Below the pieces are notes generated by a model. It ran no database searches, was not told the origin of the DNA, and was given only the letters and a program-made list of their open reading frames with translations. From positions 1-42,360 of the forward strand of contig JALQYQ010000043.1 in the NCBI GenBank assembly GCA_023262855.1: a DNA stretch of 42,360 nucleotides. The letters are read 5' to 3'. Made by a program: the position numbers and the translations under genes. The stretch comes from Crocinitomicaceae bacterium (lineage in GTDB: Bacteria; Bacteroidota; Bacteroidia; Flavobacteriales_D; Crocinitomicaceae). Below, in pieces: positions 17,201 through 25,823 of the stretch. Position 1 is the stretch's first letter. The number at the start of each line of letters is the position of its first letter.

Positions 17201-17848
17201 AATGATTTTACCATTCACAACTTGATAGGAATAGGGTTTCTGCTCCATGATATTGCCCAGCGGTGTTTTCACAAGCAAATTTCCTTTTTTGTCAATGCTC
17301 AACTTTTCTTGACCAGCATAATTCAACACCAATTGTGAAGCATCAATGTTTGGTTGCACATGAAATTCGTATTTCAATTGTTCCTGTTCTTCAATCAATT
17401 TTAAATCAATTCCATTGTACAAATTGCGCAAAATTGCTTCACTGTAACCGTGCACATCGGAAGCCCATTTGGACTGATCATTTCCAAGAAAATAATTGTA
17501 GTAAGCAGCTGTTGGACCTAGTTTTTCTATCTGCGTAACATCATTAGCTCCTTGAAAATTCAAATGAACAACAGTTTGAGGAATTACGGTATTGATTTCA
17601 ACGTCTCTCGGATTTCCGTGTAGTTCCTTTAAGGCTGAAAAATCTTGTAAGTGAAAAACGAACTTCTTTTGTTGCACCCAAAGATTTCCTCCCGAAAAAC
17701 GAGCTTTGAAAAGAATCGGATACTCCCACTGTCCTTTGTTCTCAATAAACGCATGATGAATTGAATGCGGCGCATGCTCAATTTCCTGCGCAAACAGTGA
17801 AAATGTAGAGCAAATTAGAAACGTAGTAACTAGTTTTTTCAAGCGCAT
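14273..17848 (-). CDS. large T9SS type B sorted protein with SBBP-like propeller and PKD domain
   Basis: The product is 1191 residues from ATG at 17848; an upstream TTG (17857) only adds residues before the signal peptide MRLKKLVTTFLICSTFSLFAQ. Order of parts: an N-terminal domain beginning FIENKGQWEYPILFKARF (DUF7948-like, about 25-250); SBBP-type repeats likely forming a beta-propeller (about 255-770, with recurring DxxxNxYxxGxT-like units such as NNLYIYGATSSTDFP); a PKD domain (about 790-870, SYLWDFGNGDT); Ig-like beta domains; and a C-terminal CHU_C / type B sorting domain (about 1105-1191, YVPNAFTPNGDGENDVLYV, FDRWGEMVF). It should be exported by T9SS and probably displayed at the surface, the usual fate of type B cargo. 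Adhesion or gliding support is a family-level guess. Confidence 0.93.
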   Translation of the reverse strand: MRLKKLVTTFLICSTFSLFAQEIEHAPHSIHHAFIENKGQWEYPILFKARFSGGNLWVQQKKFVFHLQDFSALKELHGNPRDVEINTVIPQTVVHLNFQGANDVTQIEKLGPTAAYYNYFLGNDQSKWASDVHGYSEAILRNLYNGIDLKLIEEQEQLKYEFHVQPNIDASQLVLNYAGQEKLSIDKKGNLLVKTPLGNIMEQKPYSYQVVNGKIIEVPCEFVLNGNNVTFKLGNYNKNAILVIDPVLVFATYSGSVTDNFGMTATYGHDGTAYSAGTVFGNAYPTPDNGVYDPNSNFTLATNGVYGITDVYVSKYAADGTNMLWTTFLGGGDANQGTETAHSLICDALNNLYIYGATSSTDFPIVNGYQTTHSGGTANSNFYFNGVYFTNQGTDIYVAKISSNGHNLLGSTYMGGSLNDGINTKITSGTYNTVANYDSLTSNYGDQFRGEIMLDSVGNCIVASCSKSLDFPVLNAFQPINAGMQDGVVFKLSSNLSTLQWSSYYGGSNNDACYSVKIDSSLNIVFGGGTSSSNLPFTSGGFQPNYNGGKTDGFIVKLNPSASAVTNATYLGTVNYDQAFFVEIDRNDNVFAVGQSAGGMFPVFNAGFVNINSSQFVIKLNPALTMNLNSTTFGNGMSNINISPSAFLVDICGNMYISGWGANILQGTPLSGMPISSNAFQSTPPNGFDFYLIVIAREFTSLLYGSYLGGGLAQEHVDGGTSRFDKNGVVYQSVCGGCGGHSDFPTTPGAWSNNNLSSNCNNIVFKFDFQLIPNAEFTADQTLGCASFTVTLDNFSTTSDSYLWDFGNGDTTSVIFNPTITYDTPGVYDIYLYVTDSVCLLTDTALISITVTDSVQLNVNNTIELCNPVPVTLTANSYGTADFFIWSSDNTFSDTLNNSVSDSVLTITPTGSATYYVMVGNAGCYEKDSVVVDFVSSAISLSANDSICAGETTVVTATNTNPAFSFSYVWSPSSIIVTPSVTNQVTVQPPTSQYVYVTATATNGCVVQDSIFIAVSSIAPGSVVASANPLLVPAGGTTTLIAQPNGLTYSWFPTEQITNPTAQATAAVVDQNTIYTLSATDGICTRQDTVLVRVFTFLCDDSYIYVPNAFTPNGDGENDVLYVRGELIEGMLFRVFDRWGEMVFESTDRLIGWDGTFRGKHLDPDVYDYYLKAICIDGDESIIKGNVTLMK

Positions 17849-17992
17849 TCTGTGCAATAGTTTGTGAACTAAATTAATGAATTTTCATTTAAAGACAGTA
17901 AAAAATGAAAGTTGGTGCATATTCAATGACCATTCGAGAATAAAAAACAGCTTTTCACACCATTTTATCGGTCAAAAATTTTAATTTCGTAA

Positions 17993-18014
17993 GTCTCTGA
18001 AAACAGAGTTTTTT
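17993..18014 (+). promoter_or_regulatory. short hairpin plus T-run in the leader of the flavin oxidoreductase gene
   Basis: CTCTG (17995-17999), loop AAAA, CAGAG (18004-18008) and six T (18009-18014) form a terminator-shaped hairpin 20 nt before the ATG at 18035. No plus-strand gene ends here, because the neighbour upstream is divergent. A near-match -7 box, TAATTTCG (17982-17989), would start the transcript at about the hairpin. It may be a 5' stabilising hairpin or an attenuator. A 5-bp stem is short, so it may also mean nothing. Confidence 0.25.
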
Positions 18015-18034
18015 ACACGCTTTTATTACGCTTT

Positions 18035-18988
18035 ATGAAGAATCGCATAACTTCACTTTTTAATATTCAATATCCCATAATTCAAGCAGGAATGATTTGG
18101 TGCTCAGGCTGGGAATTGGCTTCGGCTGTTTCAAATGCAGGCGGCTTGGGAATCATTGGTTCAGGTTCGATGTATCCAGAAATTTTGGAAGAACAAGTGA
18201 TCAAATGCAAAGCGGCAACTGACAAACCTTTTGCGGTAAACTTGCCAATGCTTTATCCAGATATTGACAAACACATTGAAACGATTATCAAACACAAAGT
18301 TCCGATTGTTTTTACTTCTGCTGGAAATCCAAAAACGTGGACGGCGCATTTAAAATCGCACGGAATTACTGTTGTACACGTGGTTTCAAGTGTGAAATTT
18401 GCTTTGAAAGCACAAGAAGCTGGTGTTGATGCAATTGTTGCAGAAGGATTTGAAGCAGGTGGTCACAACGGACGCGATGAAACAACAACACTTTGTTTGA
18501 TTCCAATGGTTGCGAAAGAATTGTCTATTCCGTTGATTGCTGCTGGTGGAATTGGAACAGGACGAGGAATGTTGGCTGCTATGAATTTAGGTGCTGATGC
18601 GGTTCAAATTGGAAGTCGTTTTGTAGCAACTCCAGAATCAAGTGCACATGCAAACTTCAAAAAAGTCGTAGTTGATTCGAAAGAAGGTGACACGCTTTTA
18701 ACCTTGAAAGAATTGACGCCTGTTCGTTTAGTGAAGAATGAATTTTTTCATCAATTGGAAAAAGCCTACGAAAACTGCGCAAGTCCTGAAGAGTTAACTG
18801 CTTTATTGGGACGAGGCCGTGCGAAAAAAGGAATGTTCGAAGGCGACATCGTGGAAGGTGAATTAGAAATTGGTCAAATTGCTGGACTGATTGATGAAAT
18901 TAAACCTGCCGCGGAGATCGTTTCAGAAATACTAACAGAATTTAGACAAGCCGTGAGCGAACAACAAACTGAAAAATATCAATTTTAA
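18035..18988 (+). CDS. NAD(P)H-dependent flavin oxidoreductase (nitronate monooxygenase family)
   Basis: The 317-residue TIM-barrel protein belongs to the 2-nitropropane dioxygenase / nitronate monooxygenase family, which also includes FabK-type enoyl reductases. FMN-binding features are visible: YPIIQAGMIW at the N-terminus, AVSNAGGLGIIGSG, EGFEAGGHNGRDE (phosphate and substrate region) and AAGGIGTGRGMLAAMNLGADAVQIGSRF. The reaction is either oxidation of nitronates or reduction of an enoyl substrate using NAD(P)H; sequence alone does not decide. It shares a TAATG stop-start overlap with the following M16 peptidase gene, so the three genes 18035-21481 are likely one operon. The oxidoreductase has no obvious biochemical link to the peptidases. 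Confidence 0.92.
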   Translation: MKNRITSLFNIQYPIIQAGMIWCSGWELASAVSNAGGLGIIGSGSMYPEILEEQVIKCKAATDKPFAVNLPMLYPDIDKHIETIIKHKVPIVFTSAGNPKTWTAHLKSHGITVVHVVSSVKFALKAQEAGVDAIVAEGFEAGGHNGRDETTTLCLIPMVAKELSIPLIAAGGIGTGRGMLAAMNLGADAVQIGSRFVATPESSAHANFKKVVVDSKEGDTLLTLKELTPVRLVKNEFFHQLEKAYENCASPEELTALLGRGRAKKGMFEGDIVEGELEIGQIAGLIDEIKPAAEIVSEILTEFRQAVSEQQTEKYQF

Positions 18989-20232
18989 TGATCACATTCG
19001 AACGATTTAAATTAGACAACGGACTTACCGTTTTATTTCATAAAGACCCAACTACTCCATTGGCCGTTGTCAACACCTTGTATGATGTTGGCGCACGCGA
19101 TGAAGTAGACCAAAAAACAGGATTCGCCCATTTATTTGAACACTTAATGTTCGGTGGATCAGTGAATATTCCTGATTTTGATGCCCCATTGCAAATGGCG
19201 GGTGGCGAAAGCAATGCTTTTACCTCAAACGATATCACCAATTACTACGATGTTCTTCCAGCAAACAACTTGGAAACAGCATTGTGGTTGGAAAGTGATC
19301 GAATGTTGTCATTGGCCTTCACTCCGAAAAGTTTGGAAGTTCAACGCAATGTGGTAATTGAAGAATTTAAGCAACGCTACCTCAATCAACCCTATGGTGA
19401 TGTTTGGCTAGAATTGCGTCCATTGGCGTATGAAAAACATCCGTATAAATGGGCAACGATTGGGAAAGAAATCAAGCACATTGAAGATGCAACAATGGAT
19501 GATGTGAAAGCATTTTTCCATAAACATTACAATCCGTCCAATGCCATTTTATGTGTTGCTGGAAATTTTGAATTGGACTACGTAAAAGAAGTTGTTGAGA
19601 AATGGTACGGAGAAATTCCAGCAGGAATTAAACCTGCACGCATCCTTGAAAGTGAACCTGAACAAACAGAATTCAGAGAAAAAATCATTGAGCGACCAGT
19701 TCCAACTGACGCATTTTATTATGCTTTTAAAATGCCTGAACGTAGAAGCGAAGGTTATTACATGGCAGATGTATTATCAGATGCGCTGGGAAGAGACAAG
19801 TCCTCTCGTTTATACATTTCCTTGAAAAAAGAGCAAAAGTTGGTTTCTGAAATTGGCGCTTATATTTCTGGCGCAATGGACCAAGGACTTTTAATTATTT
19901 CTGGAAAATTGAACGACGGTATTTCATTTGAAGATTTGGACAAAGCACTTTGGAAGGAATTGGATAAAGTTCAAACACATCCAATTTCACAAGATGAATT
20001 AGATCGTTTAATGATTAAAATTCGCACTTCAAAAGAATTTCAAGAACAAGGCTTATTGAATCGTGCAATGAACTTGTGTGTATTTGAATTACTTGGCGAT
20101 GCTGATGGAATCAATACTGAACATGAAATTTATCATGCCATTCAACCAAGTCATTTGCAAGAAACAGCTTTGCATATTTTAAAACCAACCAACTGCTCAT
20201 TATTGAAAGTTAAAGCTTCGAACAATGCTTAA
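18988..20232 (+). CDS. M16 family zinc peptidase, catalytic subunit
   Basis: The 414-residue protein carries the inverted zinc motif HLFEH (H48, E51, H52) of pitrilysin-type peptidases, and the third ligand is supplied by the glutamate pair in NVVIEEF (E125/E126), about 74 residues later as usual. The N-terminal half is the active M16 domain and the C-terminal half the inactive partner domain. No signal peptide is seen, so it appears cytoplasmic. Its start codon shares one base with the previous stop, and its end overlaps the next gene by 8 nt. That gene encodes a degenerate homologue, so the pair should form an alpha-beta heterodimer similar to mitochondrial processing peptidase or the Sphingomonas-type two-chain M16B enzymes. 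Substrates are unknown. Confidence 0.95.
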   Translation: MITFERFKLDNGLTVLFHKDPTTPLAVVNTLYDVGARDEVDQKTGFAHLFEHLMFGGSVNIPDFDAPLQMAGGESNAFTSNDITNYYDVLPANNLETALWLESDRMLSLAFTPKSLEVQRNVVIEEFKQRYLNQPYGDVWLELRPLAYEKHPYKWATIGKEIKHIEDATMDDVKAFFHKHYNPSNAILCVAGNFELDYVKEVVEKWYGEIPAGIKPARILESEPEQTEFREKIIERPVPTDAFYYAFKMPERRSEGYYMADVLSDALGRDKSSRLYISLKKEQKLVSEIGAYISGAMDQGLLIISGKLNDGISFEDLDKALWKELDKVQTHPISQDELDRLMIKIRTSKEFQEQGLLNRAMNLCVFELLGDADGINTEHEIYHAIQPSHLQETALHILKPTNCSLLKVKASNNA

Positions 20233-21481
20233 TAGAAAAGAGACACCGGCAATTTTGCCTATCGAAAAAATAAATTTTGTTAAACCTCAAGTTTTTGATA
20301 TCTCAACGAGTACCAAGTTGTTTTTCATGAAGGAAGTTCCAAATGAAACAACACGCTTGGATTTGTATTTTGATGCAGGAACGATCAAAGGAGATATTGG
20401 AATTGCTTCATTTGTAAATGGTTTGTTGCTTTCGGGAACAAAAGAAAAATCATCGATTCAGATCAACAGTGAAATTGACAACCTTGGTGGTTTTTTCGAA
20501 TCAGGAATTTCGAATGAAAATGCGGTAATTACGATTTATTCGTTGCGTGAAAATATCCTTCCGATACTTCGTGTCATCAAGGATGCGATTCAGAATTTAG
20601 CGTTTATTGAACACGAAGTCGAAGAACTGATTGCTGATCGTCGCCAAAAGTTCAAGCAGAACATGGAAAAAGTTAGTTTCTTGGCGCAACGAGCATTTCA
20701 GCAACGCCTGTTCAACGATTCAATTTATGGTCGAATTACAAATGAAGCCGACTTTGATACGATTACAATTCCAAGCTTAAAAAAGTTCTTTCACGAGAAT
20801 TATTTAAATGGTTTAACGAAAGTTGTTGTAGTTGGAAACTTAAACCAAGATGAAATTGATGAAATCATTGATCTAACTGGAATTTGGTCTTCAGAGGTCA
20901 CTACGCAATTTGAAAATTCAATTAAAAATCTTCGCGGTGGCGCACACATTCTAAAAGATGGAGCTGTACAAACTGCCATTCGCGTGGGAAAAATTCTCTT
21001 CAATAAAACACACGAAGATTACAATGATTTCTTGATTCTGAATACCATTTTTGGTGATTATTTTGGAAGTCGTTTGATGTCGAACATTCGCGAAGACAAA
21101 GGCTATACGTATGGAATCGGAACGATGGTGGCTGAATTGCATGAAACGGGTTATTTCCTTATTGCAACAGAAGTTGGAAAAGATGTGAAAGATGCAACCT
21201 TGAAAGAAATTCAGTTTGAAATGGAACGTTTACAAACAGAATTGGTAAGCGAAGAAGAATTGTTGTTGGTGAAAAACTACATGTTGGGACAGTTATTAAA
21301 AAGTGCCGATGGTCCATATTCCATGACAGATTTATACATGAGTGTTGAGCCGTATGATTTGGATTTAGACTTTTACAATAAGTCCATCGAATCGATTAAT
21401 CAGATCACTCCTGAACGCATTCAAGAATTGGCGCAAAAATATTTGCGTTGGAACGACATGACAGTTGTTTCTGCTGGTTAG
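20225..21481 (+). CDS. M16 family peptidase-like protein, non-catalytic subunit
   Basis: The 418-residue protein has the M16 fold but lacks the zinc motif: the equivalent position reads GIASFVNGLLLSG instead of HxxEH. The C-terminal half keeps SNIREDKGYTYGIGTMVAE, carrying the R-x-x-x-x-Y pair that completes the partner's active site in two-chain M16 enzymes. It therefore very probably binds the product of the preceding gene, with which it overlaps by 8 nt. No signal peptide is visible. The degenerate motif is typical for this class of subunit, not a sign of decay, and the reading frame is intact. Confidence 0.93.
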   Translation: MLNRKETPAILPIEKINFVKPQVFDISTSTKLFFMKEVPNETTRLDLYFDAGTIKGDIGIASFVNGLLLSGTKEKSSIQINSEIDNLGGFFESGISNENAVITIYSLRENILPILRVIKDAIQNLAFIEHEVEELIADRRQKFKQNMEKVSFLAQRAFQQRLFNDSIYGRITNEADFDTITIPSLKKFFHENYLNGLTKVVVVGNLNQDEIDEIIDLTGIWSSEVTTQFENSIKNLRGGAHILKDGAVQTAIRVGKILFNKTHEDYNDFLILNTIFGDYFGSRLMSNIREDKGYTYGIGTMVAELHETGYFLIATEVGKDVKDATLKEIQFEMERLQTELVSEEELLLVKNYMLGQLLKSADGPYSMTDLYMSVEPYDLDLDFYNKSIESINQITPERIQELAQKYLRWNDMTVVSAG

Positions 21482-21542
21482 CAACTTGGATTTGATTTTT
21501 TCGTCTGCATACTATAAAGCATGATTCTACGTTAATAATTCG

Positions 21543-24500
21543 ATGCCAAGACTGTTACTCATTCTTCTGATTGTAGTTGGATTTTCATTTACTTCCAACG
21601 CTTCCCATGTAATGGGTGGAGAAATCACGTGGAAATGTCAAGGCGGAAATTATGTTTTTCAATTGGTTTTTTACCGCGATTGCAATGGTGCAGATGTAAA
21701 TACCATTTCCGAAAACTTACGTGTTTGGAATCATCCTACCTTAACGTCAATCACACTTCCATTCGTTTCAAGAACAGATATTTCTCCGACGTGCAATCCA
21801 GTTGCTGGTTCGCCGGCTCCACTTGCATGCGGCTCAGGAACGAGCGGTGGAAATGGAATTGGAGCCATTGAGAAAATCGTCTATCAAAGTGCGCCAATTG
21901 CTATTCCAGGGACTCCTCCAACAAATGGTTGGGTTTTTACGTATGAGAACTTTTCGCGAAGCAACTCCCTTACGAATATTACAAATCCTGGGACTTACGG
22001 AATCACTTTAGCTGCAAAAATGTATGCCATTGGAACAAGCGCTGGAACGTGTGTTGACAATTCACCCATTTTCTTGCAAGCTCCCAATTTTGTGACTTGT
22101 GCCGGGTCACCGTACGTTTATAACATGAACGCCGTGGATCCTGATTTGGATTCTTTGTCAATTGATTTTGGAATTCCCTACAACAATTTTCCTACGGGAG
22201 TTTATAACCCACCAGCGAATCCAATTCCAGTTCCATTTGAACCTGGATTTTCATACAGTTCTCCAACTCCCGATGCAAGTTTTAACGCTAGTAATGTTGC
22301 TGCACAAATCGATGGATCATCAGGAGAATTGACTTTCACTTCTTTCAATCTTGGAAATTATGCGTTGAAAGTTTCAGTAAAATCGTATCGAAATGGAATT
22401 CTGATTGCTGAAGTTGAACGTGAAATGCAAATTGTTGTAACGGCTTGTGCCAATGCGAACAATGCACCAATCATCAACGCGCCTTTCGCTGGAGGTTTAT
22501 TTGAAACAACAGTAAACGCTGGAACCTTGGTTAATTTCAACTTAAGTTCGACGGATATTGAAGTGTTACAAGATGGTTCGCCACAATCGAATTTGCTTTC
22601 AGCTTCAGGACCCATGTTCGGCACCAACTTCACAAGCACTTCTGGATGCGGAATTTCTCCTTGTGCAACCTTAAATTCAACACCAATTATTTCAGGAATA
22701 CAAGGTGTTTCAACAACCTTCAATTGGCAAACCGATTGTGATCATTTGGTTGGAGCCGATGGAAATGCGCAAGATTTGATTCCCTATCATTTTGTCTTCA
22801 GAATTCAGGATGATTATTGCCAAGTACCAAAAGTAAGTTACGCAACTGTCACTATTAATGTTGTAAATCCGGGAGTAATTCAAGCACCAGCAATCAATTG
22901 CATTCATTCAGATGCTGCTGGCAATGTAACAATTGAATGGAATCCGGTTGCAAACCCAAGTGGAACGTTTGTCGAATATCAAATCCATTCTGTACAAAAC
23001 GGTTTATTGTCAACACTTCCCGCTATTGGAACAAGTTCGTGGATTGATCCGCTTGTAACACAGCAAAATGATTATTTCATCGCTGTAGTTTCTGGTTGCA
23101 ACGGAAATACGACACGTTACAGTGATACTGTTTCAAATATTTACTTGGCACTTACCAATCCAACCAACGGAACTGCAATTTTGCAATGGAATGATCCGAC
23201 AGTTACGCAACAAGCGAACATGAACGATTTTTATTACATCTATCGCGAATATCCTGCTGGAACTTGGACTATGATTGACAGTGTTGCTTATGGGGTAAAC
23301 TTTTACAAAGACACCATTGATATTTGCCAAGCCTTTTTGAATTATCAAATCGTTTTAGAAAATCAACCGTGTGATTTCACTTCGAATGTTGAAGGAGATG
23401 ATTTTGAGGATATGTTAACTCCTTCAATTCCAGTTATTTCGAATGTTAGCATTGACACATTGACTAACGCTGTGAGTATCAATTGGAATCAAAACAATCA
23501 ACCTGATACGTATGGTTATGTCATCTACACCTTCGATGCGAATGGCTTTTTATACGAAATGGATACCGTTTGGGGAATTTCCAATACGAATTACAGTTAT
23601 TCGCCTGATGTTTCAGTTGGACCACTTTCCTATTCAGTTGCAGCATTCGACTCTTGTTACACGCCTTCTATTCCTCCAACTTTTCAAACTTCTGCCAAAG
23701 CAGATGTCAATACAACCATGTTTCTTTCTACCAATTTGTTGATTTGCAGCAATGAAGTAGAATTATCTTGGACAGATTATGTTGGTTGGACAGGAATAGA
23801 TCATTACGATATTTATGGTAAAATAGTTGGTGGGTTGTGGACATTACTTGGAACTTCAACAACTCCGAATTTCACTGCTGATGTTCTACCGCTGCAAGAT
23901 TATTGCTTTTTTGTCAAGGCTTATTCCACAACGGGCGATTCATCCTTTTCGCAAAGAGCCTATTTAAGCATAATTGCTCCAACTCAACCGGATTTTCATT
24001 ATTTGCAAGTTGCTACTGTAAATGCAAACCAAGTTGACTTAAAACATTTGGTCGATGTAAATGGAGGTGTAACCGCTGTAGCGATTGAAAAGATGAATAA
24101 TGCTGGCCTATTCGAAGAAATTGTTCAGTTACCAGCTGTTTCGAATAATTTAAGCTACACGGATACGGATGTTGATGTCAATGCTTACAGTTACACGTAT
24201 CGTGCACGAATCATCGATAGTTGTGGTCAACCTGGAGCAGTTTCTAATAGCGCGAAAACAATATTGTTAACGATTCAGAAAGACGACATTCGCATGTTGA
24301 ATTATTTAAGCTGGAATGAATACACTGATTTCAACGGTGCTATTCTGGGTTATAATATTTACCGAGGAATTGATGGAAATTTCAGTGGAGCGCCAATAGC
24401 AACATTGCCTTCCTCAGCTCGATATTTTGAAGATGATTTGAACAATGTGACCTTCACAGGTAAAGTCTGTTATTACGTTGAAGTCATTGAAGGAAGTAAT

Positions 24501-24833
24501 TTGTTCAATGATCCACAAATAAGCCGATCGAATATTGCCTGCGAAGTTTTTGAACCATTGATTTATATCCCAAATGCCTTTACTCCAGAAGGATTGAATC
24601 CAAACTTTATTCCTGTTATTACGAATTTTGACCCAACAGATTATCGATTCACCATAATTGATCGTTGGGGACAAGTCGTGTTTCAATCGGATTCTCCTTT
24701 AGAAGGTTGGTCTGGTTACATAGAAAGTTCAGGTAAAATGGCAGAAACAGGCACCTTTATTTATATGGTTGTCATGCATGACGGGAATGGAATCGAAATC
24801 GTTAAGCGTGGACATGTAAGTTTATTAAAATAG
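21543..24833 (+). CDS. large T9SS type B sorted protein with fibronectin-like domains
   Basis: The product is 1096 residues. A signal peptide (MPRLLLILLIVVGFSFTSNA) is followed by the motif SHVMGGEITWKCQGGNYVFQ and FYRDCNG, a start shared by many Bacteroidota surface proteins. Residues ~30-450 are beta-rich and cysteine-containing; residues ~450-1000 hold several fibronectin type III-like domains (repeated SINWNQN, LSWTDY, LSWNEY cores with YxIY strands). The last ~85 residues are a CHU_C/type B sorting domain (YIPNAFTPEGLNPNFIPV, IDRWGQVVFQSD). Surface display via T9SS is inferred. It starts 61 nt after the M16 operon and ends 27 nt before a glycosyltransferase gene. I see no terminator after it. 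Confidence 0.92.
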   Translation: MPRLLLILLIVVGFSFTSNASHVMGGEITWKCQGGNYVFQLVFYRDCNGADVNTISENLRVWNHPTLTSITLPFVSRTDISPTCNPVAGSPAPLACGSGTSGGNGIGAIEKIVYQSAPIAIPGTPPTNGWVFTYENFSRSNSLTNITNPGTYGITLAAKMYAIGTSAGTCVDNSPIFLQAPNFVTCAGSPYVYNMNAVDPDLDSLSIDFGIPYNNFPTGVYNPPANPIPVPFEPGFSYSSPTPDASFNASNVAAQIDGSSGELTFTSFNLGNYALKVSVKSYRNGILIAEVEREMQIVVTACANANNAPIINAPFAGGLFETTVNAGTLVNFNLSSTDIEVLQDGSPQSNLLSASGPMFGTNFTSTSGCGISPCATLNSTPIISGIQGVSTTFNWQTDCDHLVGADGNAQDLIPYHFVFRIQDDYCQVPKVSYATVTINVVNPGVIQAPAINCIHSDAAGNVTIEWNPVANPSGTFVEYQIHSVQNGLLSTLPAIGTSSWIDPLVTQQNDYFIAVVSGCNGNTTRYSDTVSNIYLALTNPTNGTAILQWNDPTVTQQANMNDFYYIYREYPAGTWTMIDSVAYGVNFYKDTIDICQAFLNYQIVLENQPCDFTSNVEGDDFEDMLTPSIPVISNVSIDTLTNAVSINWNQNNQPDTYGYVIYTFDANGFLYEMDTVWGISNTNYSYSPDVSVGPLSYSVAAFDSCYTPSIPPTFQTSAKADVNTTMFLSTNLLICSNEVELSWTDYVGWTGIDHYDIYGKIVGGLWTLLGTSTTPNFTADVLPLQDYCFFVKAYSTTGDSSFSQRAYLSIIAPTQPDFHYLQVATVNANQVDLKHLVDVNGGVTAVAIEKMNNAGLFEEIVQLPAVSNNLSYTDTDVDVNAYSYTYRARIIDSCGQPGAVSNSAKTILLTIQKDDIRMLNYLSWNEYTDFNGAILGYNIYRGIDGNFSGAPIATLPSSARYFEDDLNNVTFTGKVCYYVEVIEGSNLFNDPQISRSNIACEVFEPLIYIPNAFTPEGLNPNFIPVITNFDPTDYRFTIIDRWGQVVFQSDSPLEGWSGYIESSGKMAETGTFIYMVVMHDGNGIEIVKRGHVSLLK

Positions 24834-24848
24834 ACTTAGAAAATTAAA

Positions 24849-24856
24849 TATCTTTG
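24849..24856 (+). promoter_or_regulatory. -7 promoter element abutting the GTG start of the glycosyltransferase
   Basis: TATCTTTG is an exact TAnnTTTG match ending 4 nt before the GTG at 24861, the same spacing as at 10770. The transcript would begin at about the start codon. No TTG is present at -33, although a TTA lies 21 nt upstream. Confidence 0.45.
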
Positions 24857-24860
24857 GCGC

Positions 24861-25823
24861 GTGAAACGCATACTAATTATCCAAACAGCCTTTTTAGGAG
24901 ATGTAATTTTAGCTACTCCAGTCATTTCTGAATTGAAGCGAATTTTTCCTTCTGCGGAAATTGATGTGTTGGTTAAAAAGGGAAATGAGTCGCTTTTACA
25001 AAACAATCCCAACATTCGTTATTGCGTAACTTTTGATAAAACAAAAGGAAAATACCGATCAATGATTCAATTGATTAAACAATTTCGTTCGCAAGAATAT
25101 GATTTGGCAATCAATTTACATCGTTTTGCAAGCAGCGGAATCATTGCAGGGTTTTCTGGTGCAAAAAAGAAATACGGTTTTAAGAAAAATCCATTTTCAT
25201 TCCTCTACAGTAAAAAGTTCGAGCACGAAATCAGCAACGGAACACATGAAGTGGAACGCAATTTATCCATCATCCAAGAATTCGGAGCTGTACGTTTGAA
25301 ACGTCCTGATTTGTATCCGACAAAGGGGCATTTCGACAAAGTAAAAACTTACCAAACTTCACCCTATTACTGTTTTGCTCCAGCAAGTGTTTGGTTCACG
25401 AAGCAATTACCGAAAGACAAATGGATTGAGTTGATTCAACGCTATTCAGCTTTGGGTCGTATTATTTTACTCGGTGGAAAAGACGATAAAAATCTGTGTA
25501 ATGAAATTATTGAAGGCGCCGCAATTCCGAATGGTTTGAATTTAGCGGGTGAATTGAATTTATTGGAATCGGCTGCTTTAATGAAAAATGCTCAGCGCAA
25601 TTTCGTCAATGATTCAGGTCCGTTACATATTGCATCAGCCATGAATGCACCAGTTACAGCATTCTTCTGTTCTACCATTCCAGCATTTGGATTTGGACCA
25701 TTATCAGAAGATTCAATTATCCTCGAAGTTGAAAATTTGGCTTGCCGCCCTTGTGGTTTACACGGTCATAAAGCTTGTCCCAAAGGAAATTTCAAATGCG
25801 GAAATGAGATTATACTCGAATAA
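24861..25823 (+). CDS. glycosyltransferase family 9 (ADP-heptose:LPS heptosyltransferase-like)
   Basis: The 320-residue protein starts at GTG and reads MKRILIIQTAFLGDVILATP, the nearly invariant N-terminus of GT9 enzymes. The C-terminal half has the nucleotide-sugar site NDSGPLHIASAMNAPVTAFF and ends with the cysteine-rich segment CRPCGLHGHKACPKG, common in WaaF/WaaC-like proteins. GT9 enzymes add heptose to the LPS inner core at the cytoplasmic face of the inner membrane; the sugar used by this species is not certain. A -7 box directly abuts the start codon. The last 14 bp overlap the convergent orphan gene at 25810. No other LPS gene is nearby. Confidence 0.92.
   Translation: MKRILIIQTAFLGDVILATPVISELKRIFPSAEIDVLVKKGNESLLQNNPNIRYCVTFDKTKGKYRSMIQLIKQFRSQEYDLAINLHRFASSGIIAGFSGAKKKYGFKKNPFSFLYSKKFEHEISNGTHEVERNLSIIQEFGAVRLKRPDLYPTKGHFDKVKTYQTSPYYCFAPASVWFTKQLPKDKWIELIQRYSALGRIILLGGKDDKNLCNEIIEGAAIPNGLNLAGELNLLESAALMKNAQRNFVNDSGPLHIASAMNAPVTAFFCSTIPAFGFGPLSEDSIILEVENLACRPCGLHGHKACPKGNFKCGNEIILE

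Noticed and set aside
17849..17857. TTG at 17857 as the start of the 14273 gene
   Set aside because: The ATG three codons later (17848) directly begins the signal peptide with lysines, so it is preferred.
11329..22380. Additional TTCAGTAA boxes at 11329-11336 and 22373-22380
   Set aside because: They are single boxes inside coding regions without a partner 20 bp away, so chance matches are the simplest reading.
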